DNA of 64,000 bases from JBBIQS01 sp037442205. Lineage in GTDB: Bacteria > Myxococcota > Myxococcia > Myxococcales > UBA5297. Each line of letters begins with the position of its first letter. The stretch's first letter is position 1. Below are positions 17,951-24,884 of this stretch, piece after piece. The notes below the pieces were generated by a model. The model was not told where the DNA came from. It saw only the letters and a program-made list of their open reading frames with translations, and searched no databases. Where the stretch lies: positions 7,757-71,756 of the forward strand of contig JBBIQS010000040.1 of assembly GCA_037442205.1 (NCBI GenBank). The letters run 5' to 3'. The position numbers and the translations under genes are program-made.

Positions 17951-18651
17951 GCGTCGCCTGCCTCGGGGTTCGCCCGGCCCAGCAGTGCCGCCAGGTTCAG
18001 CACCACGAACATCCGGCCGTGGCGGCGCCCGATGCCGCGCAGGCAGTCGTTGTCGAGCCCTCCGCCGATCCCAGGCGGTGGCGCCTCGATCGTCGAGGGG
18101 CGGATGCGCACCACCTCCGCGACCGCGTCCACCAGCAGGCCGATCGGCCCCTCGCCGACCTCGACCACCACCACGCGTGCGGCGCGGCTTAGCGGCAGGG
18201 CCGCCGGCGCCAGCCCCAACCGATGCCGGACCTGGTAGACCGGCATCACCTCGCCGCGCAGGTTCATGATCCCCAGCACCTCGGACGGCGTCCGCGGGAC
18301 CTCGGTGATCGCCGGCACCTTCACGATCTCGCGGACCAGCGAAAGCTCCAGCGCGTACTCCTCGCCGCCCAGGATGAAGGTGAGCAGCTCCTGCAGACCC
18401 TCGTCGGGCGCCGGCTCGTCCGCCGGCTCCTCGCCAATCAGATCGGCCAGCTCTCCCGGATCCTCGTCAGCTCGGTGAAAGAACTCCGCCAGAGGATCGG
18501 GAGAGGATCGGCGCTCGGATTCGGAGGCAGTGCCGTTGAGCGGAGGCTGAGGAGCGCTGGCTTCGACCGGCGCAGGCTCGGCCGCGGAGCCCGGCTGTCC
18601 GTGGGGCTGCCCGGCTGCCTTGGCTCGCTTGCGCGGCTCGACGAAGTCCAT
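17947..18651 (-). CDS. cheW: Second CheW-type coupling protein with long disordered N-terminus
   Basis: This 234-residue protein has a Pro/Ala/Glu-rich, probably disordered leader (1-85) and a CheW domain (about 86-230: LLTFILGGEEYALELSLVREI, VPRTPSEVLGIMNLRGEVMP, VYQVRHRLGL). The near-duplicate arrangement with the next gene suggests either two coupling proteins for different partners or a CheV-less adaptor pair. It begins 108 bases after cheA ends. Confidence 0.88.
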   Translation of the reverse strand: MDFVEPRKRAKAAGQPHGQPGSAAEPAPVEASAPQPPLNGTASESERRSSPDPLAEFFHRADEDPGELADLIGEEPADEPAPDEGLQELLTFILGGEEYALELSLVREIVKVPAITEVPRTPSEVLGIMNLRGEVMPVYQVRHRLGLAPAALPLSRAARVVVVEVGEGPIGLLVDAVAEVVRIRPSTIEAPPPGIGGGLDNDCLRGIGRRHGRMFVVLNLAALLGRANPEAGDA

Positions 18652-18759
18652 TGTCAGAACTCTACCCTCTCACGAGCCCAACGTCCGTGTTCCGCGTCCG
18701 CCGCCGCCTTCCGCTGCCGACAGGAGGCCGCCGAGCACTCCGAGAACGGCGGACCGCGC

Positions 18760-20889
18760 TCACTGCCGGCCCGCCTGCGACCCGCCGGTGAGAACCTCTT
18801 CGATGATCGCCCCCACGTCCAGCACCAGCACCGTGCGCCGGTTGCCGAGGTCGGTGGCCCCGGCGATTCCCTTGACCGCCGCCAGCGCCTTGCCCAACGG
18901 CTTGATCACCACGTCCTGCTGCCCCACCAGCTCCTCCACCGCGATGCCCAACCGCTCCTCGGCCAGCCCGACCACCACCACGTAGCTCGTCCCATCCGCC
19001 GGCTGGCCGGAGAGCTGGAACAGCCGCGACAGCCGCACCAGCGGCAGCGTGGTCCCGCGCACGTCCACCACCTCGCGCGCTTCGATGGTCCGCACCTGCC
19101 CGGCGTCGACCTGGATGATCTCCAGCACCGAGTTGAGCGGCAGCGCGTAGACCCGCCCCACCGTCCCCACCACCAGCGCGCGGATGATGGCCAGCGTCAC
19201 CGGCAAGGTGATGGCGAAGCGGGTCCCTTCCCCCGGCGCGCTGTGGACGTCGATGATCCCCGAGAGGTTGGCGATGTTGGTCTTGACCACGTCCAGCCCG
19301 ACGCCTCGGCCGGAGAGCTGGCTGACCTTCTTGGCGGTGGAGAACCCGGGCAGGAAGATGAAGTTGAGCACGTCGCGCCGCGACAGGTCGTTGGCGGCCG
19401 CGGCGCTGGTCAGCCCCTTGGCCACCGCCGCCGCCCGGACCGCCGCCTCGTCGATGCCGGCGCCGTCGTCGCCGACCTCGATCACCACGTGGTTGCCCTT
19501 CTGCCGGGCGGCGAGGCTGATCGTCCCGCGCCGCGGCTTGCCCCGGCCGGCCCGCGCCTCCGGAGTCTCGATGCCGTGGTCGATGGCGTTGCGGATGATG
19601 TGCATCAGCGGGTCGGACAGGTCCTCGATGATCAGCTTGTCGAGCTCGACGTCGCCGCCGCTGATGCGGAAGTCGATCTCCTTGCCGGCCTCGCGGGCGA
19701 TCTTGCGCACCAGCCGCGCCAGCTTGTCGAAGACCTGCTCCAGCGGGACCATCCGCACTTCCAGGATGCCCTTCTGCAGCTCGTCGAGCCGGCGCTCCAG
19801 CGAGCGCGCCTCCAGGCCCAGCTGGGCACCGGCCTCCGTCGGGTCGGCCAGCGCCCCGGAGCGCAGCGCCTCGGTCAACTTCTGAAGATGGGTCTTCACC
19901 AGCACCAGCTCGCCCACCGTGTTCATCAGCCGATCGAGCTTGCGGATGTCGACGCGCACCGTCTGAGTGACGCTGCGCAGGCTGGCCTCGGGCTCGGGCG
20001 CCCCAGCGGCATCGCGCCGGCGTTCGACCGCGGACTCCGCAGCCGAGGGTGCGGCGGGCGGGGCGGCGGGAGCTGAGGCTGCCCGCGCCGCCGGCGGCGC
20101 TGCGGGCGCAGGCTGGGATGCGGACGGGGGCTGTGCCGCCCGCAGCGACAGCACCCTGGCCGATAGCCCGGCGACCGCCGATTCGATCTCCGCCACCGAG
20201 CGCGAAGTCCCGTAGAGCAGGTCGAACCCGATGCCCCCGGCGCCGGGGTCGGCCGACGGCAGCGTGCTGACCACCTCGCCCAGCGCCTTGAGGCGGGCGT
20301 TCAGCTCGGCCAGCCCCTTGTCGAAGTCGGCGAGGTCGAACGCGGCCCGCACCTTCAGCAGCGCCACGCCCTTCCTCAAATTTTCCCGCAGCCGGTGCTC
20401 CTCGTACTCGGTGAGCACGTTGCGCACCGCGGGCTCGAGGCCAGCCTCGTCGAGCGGGTCGGCGCGCTTGGCCTCCGGCCCTCCCTGGCGCCGGCGCTGG
20501 ATGCGCTCGTTGAGCGAGGCGGCGAGCCCGCCAGAGGCCCCTTCGTCGGCAACTCCCTCGCCGAGCTCGGCAATCATCCGCTGGAAGCCCTCGACCGCCT
20601 CGAGCAGCAGGTCGAGCAGCCCCTCGTCGAACTGCACCCGGCCCATGCGCAGATCGTCGAGCAGGTCCTCGGCGGCGTGGGCCAGCGCCGACAGGTGCGT
20701 GGCCCCGAACATCGCCCCGCTGCCCTTGAGCGTGTGGGCGGCGCGGAAGATGCGGTTCACCAGGTCGGGGTCGGGCTCGCCGGCGCGCGCCTCGCCCAGC
20801 GCCAGCAGGTCCCGCGAGAGGCTGTCGATGGTCTCTTGAGCCTCCGAGAGGAACTCGGACAGCGCCTTGGAGGTCTTGGCCGTGGGCAT
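18760..20889 (-). CDS. cheA: Chemotaxis histidine kinase CheA
   Basis: A 709-residue protein with the order typical of CheA. The HPt domain (about 8-110) has phosphoacceptor His52 in RAAHTLKGSG. A linker rich in Ala/Pro (about 225-300) follows, then a dimerisation domain (about 305-375, VRVDIRKLDRLMNTVGEL), a HATPase domain (N box HIIRNAIDHGIE, G1 DDGAGID, G2 GRGVGLDVV) and a CheW-like regulatory domain (about 565-705). It lacks a clear P2 CheY-docking domain, which may explain two dedicated regulators. CheA phosphorylates itself and passes phosphate to the regulators and CheB. It is the second gene of the cluster. Confidence 0.93.
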   Translation of the reverse strand: MPTAKTSKALSEFLSEAQETIDSLSRDLLALGEARAGEPDPDLVNRIFRAAHTLKGSGAMFGATHLSALAHAAEDLLDDLRMGRVQFDEGLLDLLLEAVEGFQRMIAELGEGVADEGASGGLAASLNERIQRRRQGGPEAKRADPLDEAGLEPAVRNVLTEYEEHRLRENLRKGVALLKVRAAFDLADFDKGLAELNARLKALGEVVSTLPSADPGAGGIGFDLLYGTSRSVAEIESAVAGLSARVLSLRAAQPPSASQPAPAAPPAARAASAPAAPPAAPSAAESAVERRRDAAGAPEPEASLRSVTQTVRVDIRKLDRLMNTVGELVLVKTHLQKLTEALRSGALADPTEAGAQLGLEARSLERRLDELQKGILEVRMVPLEQVFDKLARLVRKIAREAGKEIDFRISGGDVELDKLIIEDLSDPLMHIIRNAIDHGIETPEARAGRGKPRRGTISLAARQKGNHVVIEVGDDGAGIDEAAVRAAAVAKGLTSAAAANDLSRRDVLNFIFLPGFSTAKKVSQLSGRGVGLDVVKTNIANLSGIIDVHSAPGEGTRFAITLPVTLAIIRALVVGTVGRVYALPLNSVLEIIQVDAGQVRTIEAREVVDVRGTTLPLVRLSRLFQLSGQPADGTSYVVVVGLAEERLGIAVEELVGQQDVVIKPLGKALAAVKGIAGATDLGNRRTVLVLDVGAIIEEVLTGGSQAGRQ

Positions 20890-20914
20890 CGGTCGGGGCG
20901 TCGGAAGCCGAGGG

Positions 20915-21292
20915 TCAGGGAACCAGGCCCATGTGGCGGCGGACCAGGGAGGTGAGCAGGTCCGGCTCGAAGGGCTTGACCAGGTACTCGCAGGCCCCCA
21001 GGGCCAGCCCGCGCGTCCGATCGACCTCCGAGGACTCGGTGCTGACGATGAACAGCGGGGTGTCGCGGTAGTTGGGGTTCTTCTTGACGAAGTTGATCAG
21101 CTCCAGCCCGTTGATGTCGGGCATGTTGATGTCGGTGATGATCAGGTCGAAGCGGTGGCGCGGCAGGATCTTGAGCGCCTCGAAGCCGCTGGCGGACTCG
21201 AACACCGCGAACCCATCCAGCTGCTCGAGCGCCGCGGCGATGAACTCGCGGGCGCTCTTCGAATCGTCGACGATGAGGACCTTGTACGCCAA
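20915..21292 (-). CDS. Single-domain response regulator (CheY-like), first gene of the cluster
   Basis: The likely start is TTG at 21292 (MAYKVLIVDD), with GGAG six bases upstream, giving 125 residues. The frame is open further upstream, but the extra residues do not fit the fold. Asp9-Asp10, phosphoacceptor Asp54 (LIITDINMPD) and Lys in YLVKPF are conserved. It is 25 bases ahead of cheA and is therefore the probable prime partner of that kinase. It is about the same length as the regulator at the other end of the cluster and shares the ITDINMP signature. Confidence 0.87.
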   Translation of the reverse strand: MAYKVLIVDDSKSAREFIAAALEQLDGFAVFESASGFEALKILPRHRFDLIITDINMPDINGLELINFVKKNPNYRDTPLFIVSTESSEVDRTRGLALGACEYLVKPFEPDLLTSLVRRHMGLVP

Positions 21293-21510
21293 GCGGCACT
21301 CCGGCTGTGCCGCCGCCCAGGGGCGGCTGGAAGTCAATGCTAGCAAAAGGCCGGCGGCGACAGAAGTTCGGCCATCCCCGTCCATGAGCGGGACGCCGAG
21401 GGCCGGCCCTGCCGCCTATCTCAGGGGCCTGCGCGGCGAGGCCCTGCGGGGCTAGAATGGCTCAGGCCGTGGCCGCTCCAAGCGCTTGCCCGGCCCAGGG
21501 GCAACCTCCC

Positions 21511-22098
21511 ATGATCGCTCTGCTTTCTCTGGTCCTGCTGGCGGCTGCGCCCAAGCTGGAGCCGATCGCCCCGCCGCCGAAGATCGACAAGCCCAAGCTC
21601 CAGCTCGAGCTGCCCGAGGTCCCCAAGGCCGAAGGGCTCTCCGGCTCGGCGCGGCAGGAGGAGGCCCAGCCCAAGCAGACCGCCGGCGACCTGCGCAGCG
21701 GCGCCGGGGTCCCGGGCCAGGCCAGCGCCCCGGCCAAGCTGGTGTCGGCGGTCCACGCCCGCGACTTCCGCGCCTCGGCCGAGGGCCACAAGCCGTTGGG
21801 GCGCATCGACTCGTTCACCGTCCCCGGGCTGCCGGCGCGGATCGCCCCCTTCAAGACCTGCCTGCGGCTGCGCTCGCCCAGCCGCGCCCCGGCGATGGTC
21901 AAGGCCAGCCTGCGCTCGCCGGCGGGCGAGGAGTTGCTCTCCTCGCGCGCCGAGGTGAGCTTCTCCTCGAACGAGGAGGTGGAACTGGTGGTCGACTGGG
22001 ACGGCTTCCAGGCCACCCGCGGTGGCGACTACCACCTGGTGGTGCTGATCGACGGCGCCCAGGCCGAAGACCTGATGGTGCCGGTCGAGGTCCGCTAG
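21511..22098 (+). CDS. Secreted hypothetical protein
   Basis: ATG at 21511 gives 195 residues beginning with a signal peptide (MIALLSLVLLAAA). Residues about 20-90 are a Pro/Lys-rich linker. Residues about 95-195 contain a beta-sandwich-like region (DSFTVPGLPARIAPFKTCLR, KASLRSPAGEELLSSRAEVS, VELVVDWDGFQATRGGDYHL). I could not assign a family. A -10-like TAGAAT lies at 21453-21458, but no good -35 element was found. It is convergent with the PilZ gene, the two stops being ten bases apart. Confidence 0.6.
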   Translation: MIALLSLVLLAAAPKLEPIAPPPKIDKPKLQLELPEVPKAEGLSGSARQEEAQPKQTAGDLRSGAGVPGQASAPAKLVSAVHARDFRASAEGHKPLGRIDSFTVPGLPARIAPFKTCLRLRSPSRAPAMVKASLRSPAGEELLSSRAEVSFSSNEEVELVVDWDGFQATRGGDYHLVVLIDGAQAEDLMVPVEVR

Positions 22099-22108
22099 CG
22101 GCGCCGCA

Positions 22109-22519
22109 TCAGTTGCTGGCCGTGGGCAGGCCGGCCAGCCTGACCACGAACTCGCGCAGCAGGCTGCGCTGCTCCTCGCCGATCCCCACGAAGCGCAGCC
22201 CCATCCCCGGGGTGGGAACCGGTTCCGAGCCGGCCTCGCGCACCCACACCACCTCGGCCTCGGCGGTCACCTCGCGGCCGCTGCCGTCGATCACGAAGCG
22301 CACCTTGGCCGGCGATCCCAGCCGCAGCGGGGCGAAGGTGCGGATGAACACCCCGCCCTCGGAGACGTTCACCAGCCGGGCGTAGAGGGTGATGCCATCG
22401 GTCTCGCACCAGCAGCGCGACGCCAGCGGGACCCGGGGATGGCGGCGGCGGTTGGACTCGGTCAGATCGGCGTCCGGCAAGTGAAACCCCAATTCATCCC
22501 CCCGGACGAATGGTGCCAT
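22109..22519 (-). CDS. PilZ domain protein
   Basis: A 136-residue protein made almost entirely of one PilZ domain. The cyclic di-GMP-binding signature is recognisable as RRRHPRVP at about 24-31 followed by NVSEGGVFI at about 51-59, with GMGLRFVGI near the C-terminus. PilZ proteins bind cyclic di-GMP and alter motility, secretion or polysaccharide systems. The RxxxR spacing is slightly unusual (consecutive Arg residues plus His), so binding should be tested. It stands alone. The family of myxobacterial single PilZ proteins (TIGR02266) seems the closest fit. Confidence 0.8.
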   Translation of the reverse strand: MAPFVRGDELGFHLPDADLTESNRRRHPRVPLASRCWCETDGITLYARLVNVSEGGVFIRTFAPLRLGSPAKVRFVIDGSGREVTAEAEVVWVREAGSEPVPTPGMGLRFVGIGEEQRSLLREFVVRLAGLPTASN

Positions 22520-22725
22520 GCCACCGGAATAGTGCAGGGCAAATGTAAGCGATCAAGCGAGCGCTTGGCAAGTCGCTGCCAAGGGGACCTCGGAGGGGGC
22601 CGCGGCGGCCACGTCGAATTTTCGCCAGTGTTCGCAGGCGGATAGCGCGCCCCGCGCGGCGCCGCCGCCCGCGACCGGGGCCGGCGGGAGCGTGGCGGAA
22701 GAGCCGCGGCGGGCGGCGCCGAGAA

Positions 22726-23661
22726 TCAGCTGACCGCGCGCAGCGAGCCCGGGGAGAGCAGCTCGAACTCGGTGAGCCGGCGGAAGGCCTGGAAGCGCTG
22801 GTGGATCTCCGGCTCGGTGACGGTCTTGAGCCGGTCGAGGCTGAAGCCCTCCACCGCGAACGAGGCCATCACGCTGCCCATCACCAGCGCCCGGCGCAGC
22901 GAGCGCTCGCTGACCTCGCCGACGGAGGTCAGGTAGCCCATGAAGCCGCCGGCGAAGCTGTCCCCGGCGCCGGTGGGGTCGTGGACCTCGGCCAGCGGGA
23001 AGGCCGGGGCGGCGAAGGCGCGCTCGCCGTCGAAGAGGATGGCCCCGTACTCGCCGCGCTTGACCGCCACCAGCCGCGGGCCCATCGCCTGGATCTTGCG
23101 CGCCGCCCGCACCACGTTGTGCTCGCCGGCCAGCTCGCGGGCCTCGGCGTCGTTGACGAACAGCAGGTCCACCCGCGACAGGGTGCGCTTGACCTCGTCC
23201 AGCTTGCCGCGGATCCAGAAGTTCATGGTGTCCGCCGCCACCAGCATGGGCTTGGCGACCTGGTCCAGCACCTTCTGCTGCAGCACCGGGTCGATGTTGC
23301 CCAGGAACACGAAGGGGGTGGACTGGAAGCCGGCCGGCAGCTTGGGGTCGAACTTCTCGAAGACGTTGAGCTGGGTGTCGAGGGTCTGGGCCTCGCCCAG
23401 GGTGTGGCCGTAGCGGCCCTTCCAGCGGAAGGTCTTGCCCGGCTGGCGCACCAGCCCGGAGAGATCGACTCCCCGACCCTGCAGCAGCGCCACGTGGGGC
23501 TCGGGGAAGTCCTCGCCCACCACCGCCACCACCCGCACCGGGGCGAAGTGCGAGGCGGACATGGAGAAGTAGGTCGCCGACCCGCCGAGGATCTCCTCGC
23601 GCGCGCCGAAGGGCGTTTCCACTGAATCCAGGGCGACCGAACCGACGACCAGCACCGACAT
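22726..23661 (-). CDS. PfkB-family carbohydrate/nucleoside kinase
   Basis: A 311-residue PfkB kinase: LVVGSVALDSV at the N-terminus, GGSATYFSMSASHF for substrate binding, and the ATP/anion-hole motif DPTGAGDSFAGGFMGYL, with the catalytic Asp in GAGD. Such kinases phosphorylate sugars or nucleosides (ribose, adenosine, fructose and so on). The gene follows mtnP by about 50 bases on the same strand, suggesting an adenosine/ribose salvage-related substrate, but this is inference. Confidence 0.83.
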   Translation of the reverse strand: MSVLVVGSVALDSVETPFGAREEILGGSATYFSMSASHFAPVRVVAVVGEDFPEPHVALLQGRGVDLSGLVRQPGKTFRWKGRYGHTLGEAQTLDTQLNVFEKFDPKLPAGFQSTPFVFLGNIDPVLQQKVLDQVAKPMLVAADTMNFWIRGKLDEVKRTLSRVDLLFVNDAEARELAGEHNVVRAARKIQAMGPRLVAVKRGEYGAILFDGERAFAAPAFPLAEVHDPTGAGDSFAGGFMGYLTSVGEVSERSLRRALVMGSVMASFAVEGFSLDRLKTVTEPEIHQRFQAFRRLTEFELLSPGSLRAVS

Positions 23662-23709
23662 TTGCTCTCCTCGGGGCCTCGCGCGAAGGCGAATGGGCCC
23701 GCCAGCATC

Positions 23710-24630
23710 CTAGCGCGAGCGCGCCTTCTTGTTGCTCTTCGCCCGGCCCTTCGCCTTCCCGGTCCCCGGGCGGGCGAGCCGGTGGCCGACGAGCAGCTCG
23801 AGCTTCTGGTAGGTCTTGGCCGGGACCGCCTCGGGGGCGGTCATGATCGCGCTGCGCAGGGCGTTGCCGCACTCGCAGCGCCGGCCCCCCTTCTCCAGCC
23901 GCCTGGCCGCCTGGCGGATGATCTCCCGGGCGGTGTCGACGTTCTTGGCCATCACCGCCAGCACCGCCTCGACGGTGACGTCCTCCTCGGCGTGGTGCCA
24001 GCAGTCGTAGTCGGTGGAGAGGGCCACGGTGGCGTAGCAGAGCTCGGCCTCGCGGGCCAGCCGGGCCTCGGGCAGGTTGGTCATGCCGATCACGTCCACG
24101 CCCCAGCTGCGATAGAGGCGGCTCTCGGCGCGGGTGGAGAACTGCGGCCCCTCGATGCACAGGTAGGTCCCGCCGCGGTGGACCTTGGCCCGGGCGGCGG
24201 CGGCGCTGTCGTAGAGCACCGAGGCCAGCTCCAGGCACACCGGGTCGGCCATCTGCACGTGGCCGACGATGCCCTCGCCGAAGAAGGTCTGCGGCCGCTG
24301 CCGGGTGCGATCGATCAGCTGATCGATGATCACCATGTGGCCCGGGGCGATCTCCTCGCGCATAGAGCCCACGGCGCTGAAGGAGATGATCCGCTGGCAG
24401 CCCAGCTTCTTGAAGCCCCAGATGTTGGCGCGGGAGTTGATCTCGGTGGGCGAGAAGCGGTGGCCGCGGCCGTGCCGGGGCAGGAAGGCCAGCTGCACCG
24501 CGCCCAGCTCGCCGACGATGTAGGCGTCGGACGGGTCGCCGAATGGGGTCTTGAGCTTGACCTCGCGAACGCGGGTCAGCCCGGGCAGGTCGTACAGTCC
24601 GCTGCCGCCGATCACGCCGATGGTCTGCAT
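23710..24630 (-). CDS. mtnP: S-methyl-5'-thioadenosine phosphorylase
   Basis: Start at 24630 gives 306 residues: MQTIGVIGGSGLYDLPGL begins the phosphate-binding region, HGRGHRFSPTEINSRANIWG and MTNLPEARLAREAELCYA are class signatures, and the C-terminal Lys/Arg-rich tail is typical of some bacterial versions. The enzyme cleaves 5'-methylthioadenosine to adenine and methylthioribose-1-phosphate, recycling the by-product of polyamine synthesis and related reactions. It is slightly longer than usual due to a basic C-terminal tail. It forms an operon with a pfkB gene. Confidence 0.87.
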   Translation of the reverse strand: MQTIGVIGGSGLYDLPGLTRVREVKLKTPFGDPSDAYIVGELGAVQLAFLPRHGRGHRFSPTEINSRANIWGFKKLGCQRIISFSAVGSMREEIAPGHMVIIDQLIDRTRQRPQTFFGEGIVGHVQMADPVCLELASVLYDSAAAARAKVHRGGTYLCIEGPQFSTRAESRLYRSWGVDVIGMTNLPEARLAREAELCYATVALSTDYDCWHHAEEDVTVEAVLAVMAKNVDTAREIIRQAARRLEKGGRRCECGNALRSAIMTAPEAVPAKTYQKLELLVGHRLARPGTGKAKGRAKSNKKARSR

Positions 24631-24735
24631 GGATTGCGGATCCCCGTGCAAGAGGGAGCGGACTTCTAGCATCCGGCCCGCGGGGTGTAAACGTCAGGTA
24701 GCAGGCAATGCGGGTTGCTAAACGGGTGCAGGGTG

Positions 24736-24761
24736 AGCGGCCAAGGGCGCCGTTGGCCGCT
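24736..24761. terminator. Hairpin after the sigma/caspase operon
   Basis: A perfect 9-bp inverted repeat (AGCGGCCAA with TTGGCCGCT) and an eight-base loop lies between the mtnP promoter region and the end of the propeller lipoprotein gene at 24885. On the plus strand the bases GGGCGATTTT follow. It is a likely terminator, direction uncertain. Confidence 0.45.
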
Positions 24762-24884
24762 GGGCGATTTTCAGGGACGTGGCCCGCCGCAGGCCATCGG
24801 ATCTGGCGCCCAGCCGGCGGCAGAGCGAGGTTGCGGCCGGGGGCAGAGGCGTGCGGCTTCCAATCGACGCCGCGTTCGCCGACC

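Noticed and set aside
16382..18238. Long plus-strand open frame (618 codons) opposite the HEAT and CheW genes
   Set aside because: It is the antisense of well-supported HEAT and CheW genes, has a low-complexity Arg/Gln/Leu-rich translation, and no ribosome site; typical of G+C-rich shadow frames.
18223..20076. Plus-strand open frame of 617 codons opposite cheA
   Set aside because: Antisense of the CheA gene, which has full domain and motif support; the translation shows no recognisable domain.
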